This document shows, one piece after another, positions 24,579 to 32,672 of a stretch of DNA of 48,237 nucleotides. The notes beneath the pieces are model-generated. The model was not told the DNA's origin. It saw only the letters and a program-made list of their open reading frames with translations, and ran no database searches. Origin of the DNA: an uncultured Clostridia bacterium (GTDB taxonomy: Bacteria > Bacillota > Clostridia > Oscillospirales > Ruminococcaceae). A program made the translations under genes and the position numbers. The stretch covers positions 1 to 48,237 of the forward strand of contig CANQUJ010000014.1 in the NCBI GenBank assembly GCA_947627005.1, in the 5' to 3' direction. Each line of letters starts with the position of its first letter. Position 1 is the stretch's first letter.

Positions 24579-27500
24579 TTGCAACAGAAAAAGTTTATGA
24601 GGAAAACATCGAGGCAGGCTTTACCTCTCCCGCGGGAGGCTATACGAAAGGCGCGGATACATACGACGCTAAGCGCGGACTTTTCGTCAACACCTTTATA
24701 GATTTTGTAATGCGCACCCAGCCGAAAGAGTGGGCGCGGTTCGAGAATATGACACAGTACGACCCCGTGGGGAAATTCTGCGCGGCGTTTGATTCGGCAT
24801 GCGAAACCGACGGCATTTTACATGTTCTCCGCCATGGCTTCAAGCATCGCGGGATAACTTTCCACGTCTGCTACTTCAAACCCGAATCCACCCTCAACCA
24901 GACCGCAATGTCGCTTTGGGCGCATAATAAAGCCGAGTGTTACCGCCAGTGGCACTACTCCGCAGATTCAAACAAGAGCGTTGATATGGTACTTGCCCTC
25001 AACGGCATACCTGTTTTCGCCTTTGAGCTTAAAAATCAGTACACCGGGCAGAACATCAACGACGCCAAGGAGCAGTGGATGCACGACCGCGACCCGCGTG
25101 AGATCTGCTTCCAGTTCAACCGCCGTGTTCTTGCTTTTTTCTGCGTGGATCAGCTTGACGTATGCATGACGACCAAGCTCGACGGCAAGAAAACGCGTTT
25201 TCTGCCGTTCAACCAAGGCTCAAACGGCGCAGGACGTTCGGGCGGTGCGGGCAATCCCCCTAACCCCGACGGCTATCCGACGGCGTATCTCTGGGAAAAT
25301 GTTTTCCAAAAAGACAGCATGATGGATATACTGCAAAAGTTTTTGCATTTGCAGGTCAAAGAGGAAAAGAAAACTCTGCCCGACGGCAGCGAGAAGATAG
25401 TAAAGAAAAAGACGCTTATTTTCCCGCGTTATCATCAGCTTGACGTTGTAAGAAAGCTGATAAACGACGTCAAGGAAAACGGCGCGGGGCATAATTATCT
25501 CATTCAGCACAGCGCGGGCAGCGGCAAGTCTAATTCTATCGCGTGGACGGCATATCGCCTTGCTTCGCTTTTTGATGAGCATGACAAACCCGTCTTTTCA
25601 AGCGTTATCGTAGTCACCGATAGAACGGTTCTTGACGCGCAGCTGTAGGAAACCATCTCGCAATTTGAACACGTCGAGGGTGCTATCGAAACGATAGGCG
25701 AAAATAAAAATTCCAAAGATTTGCGCGACGCTATTAACAGCGGAATCAGAATTATTGTCACGACCTTGCAGAAATTCCCTGTTATCTATCAGGAGGTTGA
25801 CAGCACTGCTGGACGCAATTTTGCAATTATAGTTGATGAAGCGCACTCCTCCCAGACCGGAAGCTCGGCGTTAAAGCTGAAAGCCGCCCTTGCCGACACC
25901 GAGGACGCTCTGCGGGAGTATGCCGAAATCGAGGGCAAGACCGAGGAGGAGCTTGACCCCGACGACAGGCTGATGAACGAGATGATAGTTCACGGCAAGC
26001 ATAAAAACCTGTCTTTCTTCGCATTCACCGCCACTCCGAAAGACAAAACCCTTGAGCTTTTCGGCACCGAATACCCCGACGGCACTTTCCACCCGTTCCA
26101 TATTTACAGCATGAAGCAGGCAATCGAGGAGGGCTTTATACTCAACGTCCTGCAAAATTACATGACCTACGACACCTGTTTCAAAATCGCAAAAACGACT
26201 TCCGAGAATCCCGATGTTCCGTCGAGCAGAGCCGCCAAGGTGATACGCAGGTATCAGGAGCTGCACCCGTATAACATTTCCCAGAAGTCGCAGATAATAG
26301 TCGAAACATTCAGAGAAACGACCCGCCACAAAATCGGCGGCAAGGGCAAGATGATGGTAATAACCTCGTCACGCCTTGCTGCGGTCAGATACTGCCACGA
26401 GGTCAGAAGATATATCGAAGAACAGCACTATGACGATATAAAAATCCTCACCGCCTTTTCGGGCAGCGTCACCGACGGCGATATTGAATATACCGAGCCG
26501 AAACTGAACACAAGAGCTGACGGCAGCCACATTTCCGAAGCTCAGACAAAGGCAGAATTTCACGATAATTTCAACGTGCTTATCGTCGCCGAAAAGTATC
26601 AGACAGGCTTTGATGAGCCGCTTTTGCATACGATGATAGTCGATAAAAAGCTGAAAGGCGTAAAGGCTGTTCAGACCCTTTCCCGCCTTAACAGAATTTG
26701 CGAGGGAAAAATCGACACTTTTATTCTTGATTTCGTAAACAAAAAAGAGGACATTTCGGACGCTTTCCAACCGTTCTATCAGGAAACTTTATTAGGCGAG
26801 GAAGTCAACACCGACCTGATTTACAAGACCCAAAAGGAGCTTCGCGGCTATGCGATTTATACCGACGAGGACGTCGAAACTTTTGCAAATGAATATTTCG
26901 GCAAACCTCGTCAGGGCGATAAAGGCATCAGCAAAATGACGAGCATTTTAATGCCCGCCGCCACAAGATATAACCAAAAAACTCCCGACGAGAGATACCA
27001 GTTCCGCAGACTTCTCCGCAACCTGATAAAGTGGTACGGCTATATCTCGCAGGTCGTTCGCATGTTTGACCGAGCCTTGCACAAGGAATATATTTTTTGC
27101 TCATATTTTCTGGGACTTCTGCCCGAGGAAACCGTGCGAATGGTAGACCTTGAGGGCAAGCTGAAATTGGAGTATTACAAGCTCCAAAAGACCTTTGCGG
27201 GCGAGATTGAGCTTCAAGACGGAATTACTGTTTATGAATCCCGAAAAAAGTTAGGTGCAAAGGGTCAGGACGAAAAAACGCCGCTCGATGAAGTCATAGA
27301 GAAGATTAACGAGAGGTTCAAAGGCAGCTTTACCGACGCGGATAAGGTGCTTCTGTCCGCGCTTCACGCAAGGCTTATGTCCGACAAAAAACTTGCCAAA
27401 ATGGCGCGTTCCTCCGACCCGCAGGTTTTCACCGAGAGCATCTTCCCGAAAGCCTTCGGCGACGCCGCACAGGATAGTTATGTCGAGTCGCAGGACACCT

Positions 27501-27586
27501 ATACCTCGCTTTTTGAGGATAAGGGTAAGTATAACGCGATTATGAGCGCACTGGCGGAGATTGTTTATAGGGAGATGAGGAAGTAG
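24575..27586 (+). pseudogene. hsdR: Type I restriction subunit HsdR, broken by an in-frame amber codon
   Basis: The single frame encodes 1003 residues if the TAG at 25646-25648 is read through. N-terminal nuclease domain: FELKNQ with the E-x-K pair near 151-153. Helicase: Walker A HSAGSGKSNS near 312-321, DEAH near 420, FAFTATPKDKTLELFG, later YQTGFDEPLLHTMIVDKKL and LSRLNRIC. The TAG falls at residue 358, between Walker A and DEAH, in TVLDAQ-L-stop-ETISQFEHVEG; a C-to-T change of CAG (Gln) would explain it. Sequence on both sides is otherwise intact and in one frame, so the mutation is recent, or a sequencing or strain variant. If real, restriction is off while methylation by HsdM/HsdS can continue. 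Confidence 0.92.
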
Positions 27587-27694
27587 GATTAACATGCATT
27601 TTTATTATATGGTCAAATATGTTCAAGAAAGCTCGTGAATGTTTGTAAAGAAATTTCGCAAATAATTTATTTTTAATTTTTTTTTGGAAAACTC

Positions 27695-27723
27695 TTGACA
27701 TTTATGTTTGCTTTGAGTATAAT
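27695..27723 (+). promoter_or_regulatory. Promoter of the AT-rich XRE gene
   Basis: TTGACA (27695-27700), 17-nt spacer, TATAAT (27718-27723): perfect consensus, 21 nt before the ATG. Confidence 0.88.
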
Positions 27724-27744
27724 AATATCAGAGGAGAGATTGTT

Positions 27745-28785
27745 ATGCCAAAAATTGTCGTCACACCAGAATTAGCCAGTACGATAAAACACCTCCGACT
27801 CCAGCAAAGCATTGCGTCAAAGGATGTTGCAGCGCAAATTAACAAGAGCCCATCGTATGTCTCGCGTTTAGAAAGCGGGAATATTCGCACTGTCGAGGTT
27901 CAAACCCTTAGTGAAGTTTTAGGGTTCTTGAGCGGCGGCGATATCGAATCCGAAGAAACGATTTCAAAGCTGTATGATACTTTAACCTTACAGTTTTCCA
28001 AAGATGAAATAGAAAAGCAGATTTGGTTTGCTAACTATGACACAGTAGGTCGTAAAATCCCTATTCCGGACAGTTTAATTGAAGATATTTTATCACGGAT
28101 GAGTGCCCATCAAATTTCTCGTTCTTATTTACTTCAGCGAATCAACGCGAATGAGGCGCTATCGGAAAGTGAGAGAAATGACAAGTCCATAGAATATAAT
28201 GTGTGGTACGCAAAAGGAAGTAGCGGAATGCACAGCATAAAAATGTTATTGTCCGTTCAAATTCTTGACGGCATTTTAGACCGCAAAATCACATCTGCAC
28301 CATATGTTATAATGCAGAGCATTGTGTTTTATATTTTGAAGATCTCAAAACATTCTGACGTAGCAGAAATTAACGACTTTGAAAATAACGAGTTGATGCG
28401 CGCTTCTGTCGATTTGTTAAACTCGCATCGATTCTATTCGATATTTGAAAAAAATAAACTTTTGAACTCAGTGCGGTCTATAGATGAAATTGAGCAGATC
28501 TTTAGTAGTTACGAGGTCGATAATATCAGCACAATACAGTCTATTATTAAAAAGATACTTCAAGCTGCTGATGTCGATTTAAGCACAGTATCTGGTCGCT
28601 TGAAAGAATTTGACAATAATCTTGCTTGCGACGTTTGGTTTATGCTCAAAATAATTAGCCTGAAATATTGTGATTTGTCAAGCTTGAGTACTACCAAGAA
28701 AAAAGACTTTATTGCCGAGACAGAGGCACTTATTGAAAAATTCGGTTCCATGCCGGAGGACCAAAAAGCAGTGGAAATATATTAA
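27745..28785 (+). CDS. XRE-family regulator with large unknown C-terminal domain
   Basis: 346 residues, AT-rich. The helix-turn-helix is at about 8-62 (TIKHLRLQQSIASKDVAAQI, then NKSPSYVSRLESGN). The remaining 280 residues are helical, with no motif I can name; a KQIWFANYDTVGRKIPIPDS stretch is next to the HTH. The overall plan (short HTH plus long helical sensor) recalls peptide- or phage-responsive regulators, but TPR repeats are not obvious. AGAGGAGAG precedes the ATG. A short convergent transcription unit lies just beyond its 3' end (28826-28935). Confidence 0.84.
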   Translation: MPKIVVTPELASTIKHLRLQQSIASKDVAAQINKSPSYVSRLESGNIRTVEVQTLSEVLGFLSGGDIESEETISKLYDTLTLQFSKDEIEKQIWFANYDTVGRKIPIPDSLIEDILSRMSAHQISRSYLLQRINANEALSESERNDKSIEYNVWYAKGSSGMHSIKMLLSVQILDGILDRKITSAPYVIMQSIVFYILKISKHSDVAEINDFENNELMRASVDLLNSHRFYSIFEKNKLLNSVRSIDEIEQIFSSYEVDNISTIQSIIKKILQAADVDLSTVSGRLKEFDNNLACDVWFMLKIISLKYCDLSSLSTTKKKDFIAETEALIEKFGSMPEDQKAVEIY

Positions 28786-28825
28786 CTCATACATATCTCG
28801 TGAACAATAAATCACAGGAAAACAT

Positions 28826-28865
28826 AAAGAGAAAAGACCCGCTAAATCTGCAAATTTAACGAGTC
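28826..28865 (-). terminator. Minus-strand terminator of a short hidden transcript
   Basis: On the minus strand GACTCGTTAAAT pairs with ATTTAGCGGGTC (12 bp, two G-U pairs), loop TTGCAG, then TTTTCTCTTT. On the plus strand the G-U pairs become C-A mismatches and no T-run follows, so it is directional. Confidence 0.72.
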
Positions 28866-28889
28866 TGTCAGGAAAATATGACAATACAT
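28842..28889 (-). CDS. Possible 15-aa peptide (or the body of a small RNA)
   Basis: ATG at 28889 opens MYCHIFLTDSLNLQI and stops with TAG at 28844-28842, inside the terminator stem. GGAG lies 7 nt upstream of the ATG, right at the predicted transcription start. The unit is bounded by a perfect promoter and a directional terminator, giving a transcript of about 75 nt. Whether the product is the peptide or the RNA cannot be decided from sequence. It is convergent with the XRE regulator gene, whose stop is 41 nt beyond the terminator end. Confidence 0.38.
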   Translation of the reverse strand: MYCHIFLTDSLNLQI

Positions 28890-28906
28890 ATTTTGTCTCC
28901 ACATGT

Positions 28907-28935
28907 ATTATAGCAAAAAAATACGTGATTGTCAA
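28907..28935 (-). promoter_or_regulatory. Perfect minus-strand promoter with no annotated gene
   Basis: TTGACA (28935-28930), 17-nt spacer, TATAAT (28912-28907). It drives the short unit ending at the 28826-28865 terminator. Confidence 0.8.
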
Positions 28936-29056
28936 CATATCCGACCAAAAAAGACCGAGAAGGAAGTGAAAATCATAGGTTCTCTCCGAATGTTTCCCTT
29001 TTATATAAAACAAGAACAAGCAGAGTTTTAAAGTGACATTTAAAGGAGACTTCCGT

Positions 29057-29266
29057 ATGAAAAATTATATTATTAACAAGAGCAAAGACAATCACAATTG
29101 TAATGAAGTTCACACGTCAACGTGCTATCGGGCACAAAATATCAAGGAGTATGAAAAACTGGGGATTTTCAACAATGAAAATGAAGCCGTCGCATATGCT
29201 AAAAAGCATGGGTATCCCAATGCTGATGGATGCTTTTACTGTTGCCCCAATGCTCATACGAAATGA
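29057..29266 (+). CDS. Small Cys/His-rich protein, Ada-like metal-binding shape
   Basis: 69 residues from ATG 29057 (AAAGGAG upstream). Residue order: VHTSTCYRAQ, then FNNENEAVAYAKKHGYPNAD, GCFYCCPNAH. The His, the Cys pair and the final CxxCCPxxH cluster, with a repeated Gly-Tyr-Pro before them, resemble the small metal-binding domain found at the start of Ada proteins and in short phage or plasmid proteins. Role unknown; a zinc-binding structural role is likely. Confidence 0.68.
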   Translation: MKNYIINKSKDNHNCNEVHTSTCYRAQNIKEYEKLGIFNNENEAVAYAKKHGYPNADGCFYCCPNAHTK

Positions 29267-29335
29267 TTTGTTGGCAAACCTGTAGAGAGTTCTAATTATC
29301 CACAGCTCTTTACCGCAAACTCTTTTGCGCATCTC

Positions 29336-29364
29336 GCGTCACCGTATCATTGATACGGTGACGC
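29336..29364. repeat. Perfect 14-bp inverted repeat with one-base centre
   Basis: GCGTCACCGTATCA, T, TGATACGGTGACGC. It lies between the Cys-rich gene and dinD; there is no strong T-run on either side, so an operator is as likely as a terminator. Confidence 0.75.
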
Positions 29365-29477
29365 TTGCATGGTTTTATATAAATAAAATCTCACATAGGT
29401 TTTGCAAACGATGATATGATTAAATTGATAAATACAATTTAAAATAAACAAATAGCTCAATAATAGAGGAGGCCAAT

Positions 29478-30335
29478 ATGGATAAACATCGAGTTGAGGC
29501 GATTAAAGAACAATTTGATCTTGTAATACATACCGAAACAGATTATAATATTGAATTTTGGTATGCTCGGGAAATAATGCCGTTGCTTGGATATGAACGA
29601 TGGGAAAACTTTGAAAATGCCATTGCGCGTGCAATTGAATCGTGCCGTACAAGCGATATTGAGGTATCGGATCATTTTCGTGAGGTCACGAAAATGATAT
29701 CGGTGGGGAAAGGCGCACAAAGATATATTAGAGATTATATGCTGACTCGTTATGCTTGTTACCTTATTGCTCAGAACGGAGATCCTAAAAAAGAAGAAAT
29801 TGCCTTTGCGCAAGGCTATTTTGCTGTGCAGACACGAAAACAGGAACTCATTGAAGAGCGCATTGCTTATATAGAAAGAACAGAAGCAAGAGATAGACTG
29901 CGTGAATCCGAAAAACGTCTTTCTCAAAATATTTATGAACGCGGAGTAGATGACGCCGGCTTTGGGCGAATTCGTTCTAAAGGAGACAAGGCTCTTTTTG
30001 GAGGATATACAACTCAAGAAATGAAGGCACGACTGGATGTAAAAGACAATCGACCACTTGCAGATTTTTTGCCGACTGTAACCATTGCAGCAAAGAATTT
30101 GGCAACAGAAATTACCAACTATAATGTAGAAGAAAAAGATTTGCAGGGAGAAACGGCAATTATCGGAGAACATATTCAAAACAATCTTTCGGTTAGGGAT
30201 CTGCTTGGACAGCGTGGTATTACTCCCGAGGACTTACCTCCATCAGAAGATATAAAGAAATTAGAACGACGGGTAAAGTCGCAAGAAAAGAAACTGGCGA
30301 CCCAATCTGGTAAATTACCGAACAAAAGCAAATAA
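29478..30335 (+). CDS. dinD: DNA damage-inducible protein D (DinD-like)
   Basis: 285 residues. The N-terminal BRO-like half (YNIEFWYAREIMPLLGYERW, ENFENAIARAIESC) is followed by the DinD core: VGKGAQRYIRDYMLTRYACY, LIAQNGDPKKEEIAFAQGYF, AVQTRKQELIEERI and SKGDKALFGGYTTQEMK. E. coli DinD is SOS-induced and inhibits RecA-DNA complexes. In mobile elements it is a common cargo gene. GAGGAGG precedes ATG 29478. No clear LexA box is visible upstream. It is the last gene before the right end of the element. Confidence 0.92.
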   Translation: MDKHRVEAIKEQFDLVIHTETDYNIEFWYAREIMPLLGYERWENFENAIARAIESCRTSDIEVSDHFREVTKMISVGKGAQRYIRDYMLTRYACYLIAQNGDPKKEEIAFAQGYFAVQTRKQELIEERIAYIERTEARDRLRESEKRLSQNIYERGVDDAGFGRIRSKGDKALFGGYTTQEMKARLDVKDNRPLADFLPTVTIAAKNLATEITNYNVEEKDLQGETAIIGEHIQNNLSVRDLLGQRGITPEDLPPSEDIKKLERRVKSQEKKLATQSGKLPNKSK

Positions 30336-30419
30336 ACAAGCTATAGTTACTGTATGAGAACTTCATCGAAGCTGTATAATTAAGCGAAAGCATGATGCTC
30401 TATTTCAGAAATAATTAAC

Positions 30420-30466
30420 AGCCCCATCATGTTCAAGATTTATTAGCTTGACACGATGGGGCTTTT
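30420..30466 (+). terminator. Terminator after dinD
   Basis: AGCCCCATC pairs with GATGGGGCT, extended through CATGTTCAAG and GCTTGACACG with a bulge, followed by TTTTG. It protects the element end and may work against antisense reading of the collagen-like gene. Confidence 0.82.
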
Positions 30467-30507
30467 GTGATTATAAGGATATAAATATTTTTTACTTTCT
30501 GATTTTC

Positions 30508-30521
30508 GGTTGTGCATATAT
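30508..30521. other. Right attachment site, element arm and core
   Basis: Element arm GGTTGTGCATAT (30508-30519) and core AT (30520-30521). The chromosomal arm to the right begins AGACGGCGC. Joined to the left end, the arms would form a symmetric attP. Confidence 0.82.
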
Positions 30522-31301
30522 AGACGGCGCAGTCGGGCCGGTTGCCCCGGTGGCGCCTGTTGCTCCAACCGCCCCCGCTACTCCGGCAGGACCTTGAGGG
30601 CCGGTAGCGCCTGTCGCACCGACTGCCCCCGCGATTCCTGCGGGACCCTGCGGGCCGGTCGCACCTGTTGCCCCAGTCGGGCCGGTAGCGCCTGTTGCGC
30701 CGGTCGCCCCGACCGCACCCGCTATTCCGGCAGGGCCCTGTGGGCCGGTTGCACCTGTCGCGCCGGTAGCTCCGACTGCCCCCGCGATTCCTGCGGGACC
30801 CTGCGGGCCGGTCGCACCTGTTGCCCCAGTCGGGCCGGTAGCGCCTGTTGCGCCGGTCGCCCCGACCGCACCCGCTATTCCGGCAGGGCCCTGTGGGCCG
30901 GTTGCGCCTGTCGCTCCTGTTGCTCCAACTGCACCCGCTATTCCTGCAGGGCCCTGTGGGCCGGTCGCGCCTGTCGCTCCTGTTGCGCCGGTCGCCCCGA
31001 CCGCACCCGCTATTCCTGCGGGACCCTGCGGGCCTGTTGCCCCTGTCGCTCCTGTCGCCCCGGCGGGGCCGGTAACGCCGGTCGCCCCGGTCGCGCCGAC
31101 TGCTCCCGCAACTCCGGCAGGGCCCTGCGGGCCTGTTGCCCCGGTTGCTCCTGTCGCTCCGGCGGGGCCGGTAACGCCGGTCGGGCCGATGACCAGCCCG
31201 CCGCCGCAGGTTCCTCCGCAGCCGAAGTTGTATACGTTCGTGCCGTTGGGATAGCAGCCGCCCGTTGCGCCGCAGCCGCAGCCGTTGTTAATATTTGCCA
31301 T
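30522..31301 (-). pseudogene. Collagen-like spore-surface type protein, N-terminal fragment
   Basis: The minus-strand frame starts at ATG 31301 (GGAGG 8 nt upstream) and encodes [15 protein letters not shown], a Cys/Gly-rich leader, then about 220 residues of G-x-y collagen repeats ([16 protein letters not shown]). At residue 260 it meets the element; beyond that the frame reads only IYAQPKIRK and stops at 30492, inside the element. BclA-type proteins form glycosylated filaments on spores of Bacillus and Clostridia. Its own promoter and ribosome site remain, so a truncated stalk lacking the C-terminal trimerisation domain could still be made. The glycosyltransferase gene lies 50 nt upstream. 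Confidence 0.92.
30525..31199 (-). repeat. Collagen-coding tandem repeats
   Basis: Repeat blocks coding [20 protein letters not shown] with small length variants, from 30,525 to about 31,199. Near-identical DNA blocks (for example around 30600-30680 and 30780-30860) would favour slippage and unequal recombination. Confidence 0.88.
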
Positions 31302-31351
31302 TTGGTTTCCTCCTATATGATTTTTCCCGAATCGGGTTGAAATAGCTCGGT

Positions 31352-32422
31352 TTAAACGTCTTTTCTGCGAAGATTTTCAAAATATTTCCGATTGTAAACG
31401 ACCTCCGCGCCGTTCGGCCTAATTTTTTCGGCGAGGCGATTGTAATTTTCCGCCTCTTCGGTTTGGCCGAGCCTGTCGCAGATCGCGCAAAGCTGCAAAT
31501 AGGGGATATATCCCCCGAAGTCGGCGAAAACAAACCCGCCCTGCGGCGCGTTGAACCGCTTCGGCGCAAGCTCATACCAGAATTTCGCCGACTCAAGGTC
31601 GCCCCTCTCGAAAAACCTTCTGCCCATCTCGCAGCAAAGGTCGGCTCTCGGCGCGCCGAGGCCGAGCGCCGAAAGAAGCGCCGAATCCGATTCCTCGAAA
31701 AGATTTTGAGACCAAAGAAGCTGCGAAAGCTCGAAATAGGCCGAAATCCTGTTTTCCGCCCAGGCGTTCGGGTTTTTCGCGCAGCTTCGGTATCTCTCCT
31801 TCGCTTCCGATAGCCTCCCCGCGGCAAAAAGCTCCCGCGCGAAGTAATATTCCTCCCGCGGAGAAAGCTCCTTTCCCTCGGCCAAAAGCTTCTCGAAGAT
31901 CCTAAGGTTCCGCCCGGGCTCGTTTTCTTTCGTCTTTCGGTGGGATATCGCCGCCGCGCCGCGAATTATCCTCCCGCTCGGGGGGATCGCCTCGTGGATC
32001 GCGCCGACAAACCTGAGCCCCGCGCGGACTATCCTTTCGCGGTCGTATGAGAGCGCGACGCCGCCGTTTTCGTCGAAGGCGACGTTATAGGGCAGCATCA
32101 CCATATCCGGCTTCAAAGCCCCGAGAGAGGCGATAAGCCCCTTTAAAAGCGCCCTGTTTTCGCCCTCGATGACGTCGTCCGCGTCGAGCCACATATTATA
32201 TTCGCCCGAGGCTTTTGAAAAGGCGAAGTTTCTTGCGGCCGAAAAGTCGTCGACCCAATTGAAGTCGTAAACCTTGTCGGTGTATTTCCTGCAAAGCTCC
32301 TTCGTCGAGTCCTTCGAGCCGGTGTCCGCGATGACGATCTCGTCGAAAAGCCCCTCGGCGCTTTTTAGGCATCTTTCGATAACCTCTTCCTCGTCGCGAA
32401 CTATCATGCAAAGACTAATCAT
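31352..32422 (-). CDS. Family 2 glycosyltransferase with TPR-like C-terminal half
   Basis: 356 residues from ATG 32422. The GT-A domain shows [20 protein letters not shown], the metal-binding region with [12 protein letters not shown] (DxD-like), and a receptor loop ending [11 protein letters not shown]. The second half (about 185-350) has helix-turn-helix repeats like TPRs ([20 protein letters not shown]). This type is often paired with collagen-like or other surface glycoproteins and puts sugars on Thr or Ser residues. It is 50 nt upstream of the collagen-like gene, same strand, so the collagen-like protein is its likely substrate (inference). Confidence 0.88.
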   Translation of the reverse strand: MISLCMIVRDEEEVIERCLKSAEGLFDEIVIADTGSKDSTKELCRKYTDKVYDFNWVDDFSAARNFAFSKASGEYNMWLDADDVIEGENRALLKGLIASLGALKPDMVMLPYNVAFDENGGVALSYDRERIVRAGLRFVGAIHEAIPPSGRIIRGAAAISHRKTKENEPGRNLRIFEKLLAEGKELSPREEYYFARELFAAGRLSEAKERYRSCAKNPNAWAENRISAYFELSQLLWSQNLFEESDSALLSALGLGAPRADLCCEMGRRFFERGDLESAKFWYELAPKRFNAPQGGFVFADFGGYIPYLQLCAICDRLGQTEEAENYNRLAEKIRPNGAEVVYNRKYFENLRRKDV

Positions 32423-32547
32423 CAAAATCCGCCCTTTATAAAATTCGGTCGCGCCTCGGTTTATACTATGCCGCGCCGCCCGAATTTGTTAAAATTGCTT
32501 TCGCGGGCGAAATCTGCCGCCTCCAAAATTGTCGCTTTTTACAAGCC

Positions 32548-32606
32548 GGGGGGGGGTAACGTTGTTAAATGTGCGCATTGAAAAGAAAAGCTGTTTATGT
32601 TATAAT
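32548..32606 (+). promoter_or_regulatory. G9 box and promoter of the first binding-protein gene
   Basis: Nine G (32548-32556), then GTAACGTTGTTAAATGTG, which runs into TTGAAA (32578-32583), 17-nt spacer and TATAAT (32601-32606). A closely matching block is found before the second paralogue. Confidence 0.78.
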
Positions 32607-32672
32607 GAATCTATCGTATCGCTTTGTGCGCATACGCGGAACCCCTGTTATTATTACGAAAGGCGTGAAATC

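Larger units (their letters stand above)
16819..30521. mobile_element. 13.7-kb serine-recombinase element inserted in a collagen-like gene
   Basis: Boundaries are set by the split collagen-like gene and by inverted arms at the ends (TTATGCACAACC at 16821-16832; GGTTGTGCATAT at 30508-30519), each next to an AT dinucleotide. The large serine recombinase lies 17 bp inside the left end. Cargo: DUF6870-like protein, truncated relaxase, XRE regulator, type I RM operon, second XRE regulator, hidden small transcript, Cys-rich small protein, DinD. The right part (27.6-30.5 kb) is notably AT-rich. The relaxase has lost its catalytic half, so it is probably a decayed mobilisable element that can no longer transfer alone. 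No phage structural genes are seen. Confidence 0.92.

Noticed and set aside
25646-25648. Alternative genetic code with TAG as glutamine
   Set aside because: feoB and other intact genes end at TAG with normal lengths, so TAG is a stop in this genome.
16819-30521. Temperate phage as the nature of the inserted element
   Set aside because: No capsid, terminase, portal or tail genes; a relaxase remnant instead points to a mobilisable element.
30525-31199. CRISPR array
   Set aside because: The repeats are in-frame collagen codons without spacers of constant size; no cas genes.
30510-31340. Long plus-strand open frame rich in Cys, Arg and Gly opposite the collagen-like gene
   Set aside because: It is the shadow of GC-rich collagen repeats; no ribosome site or protein signature.
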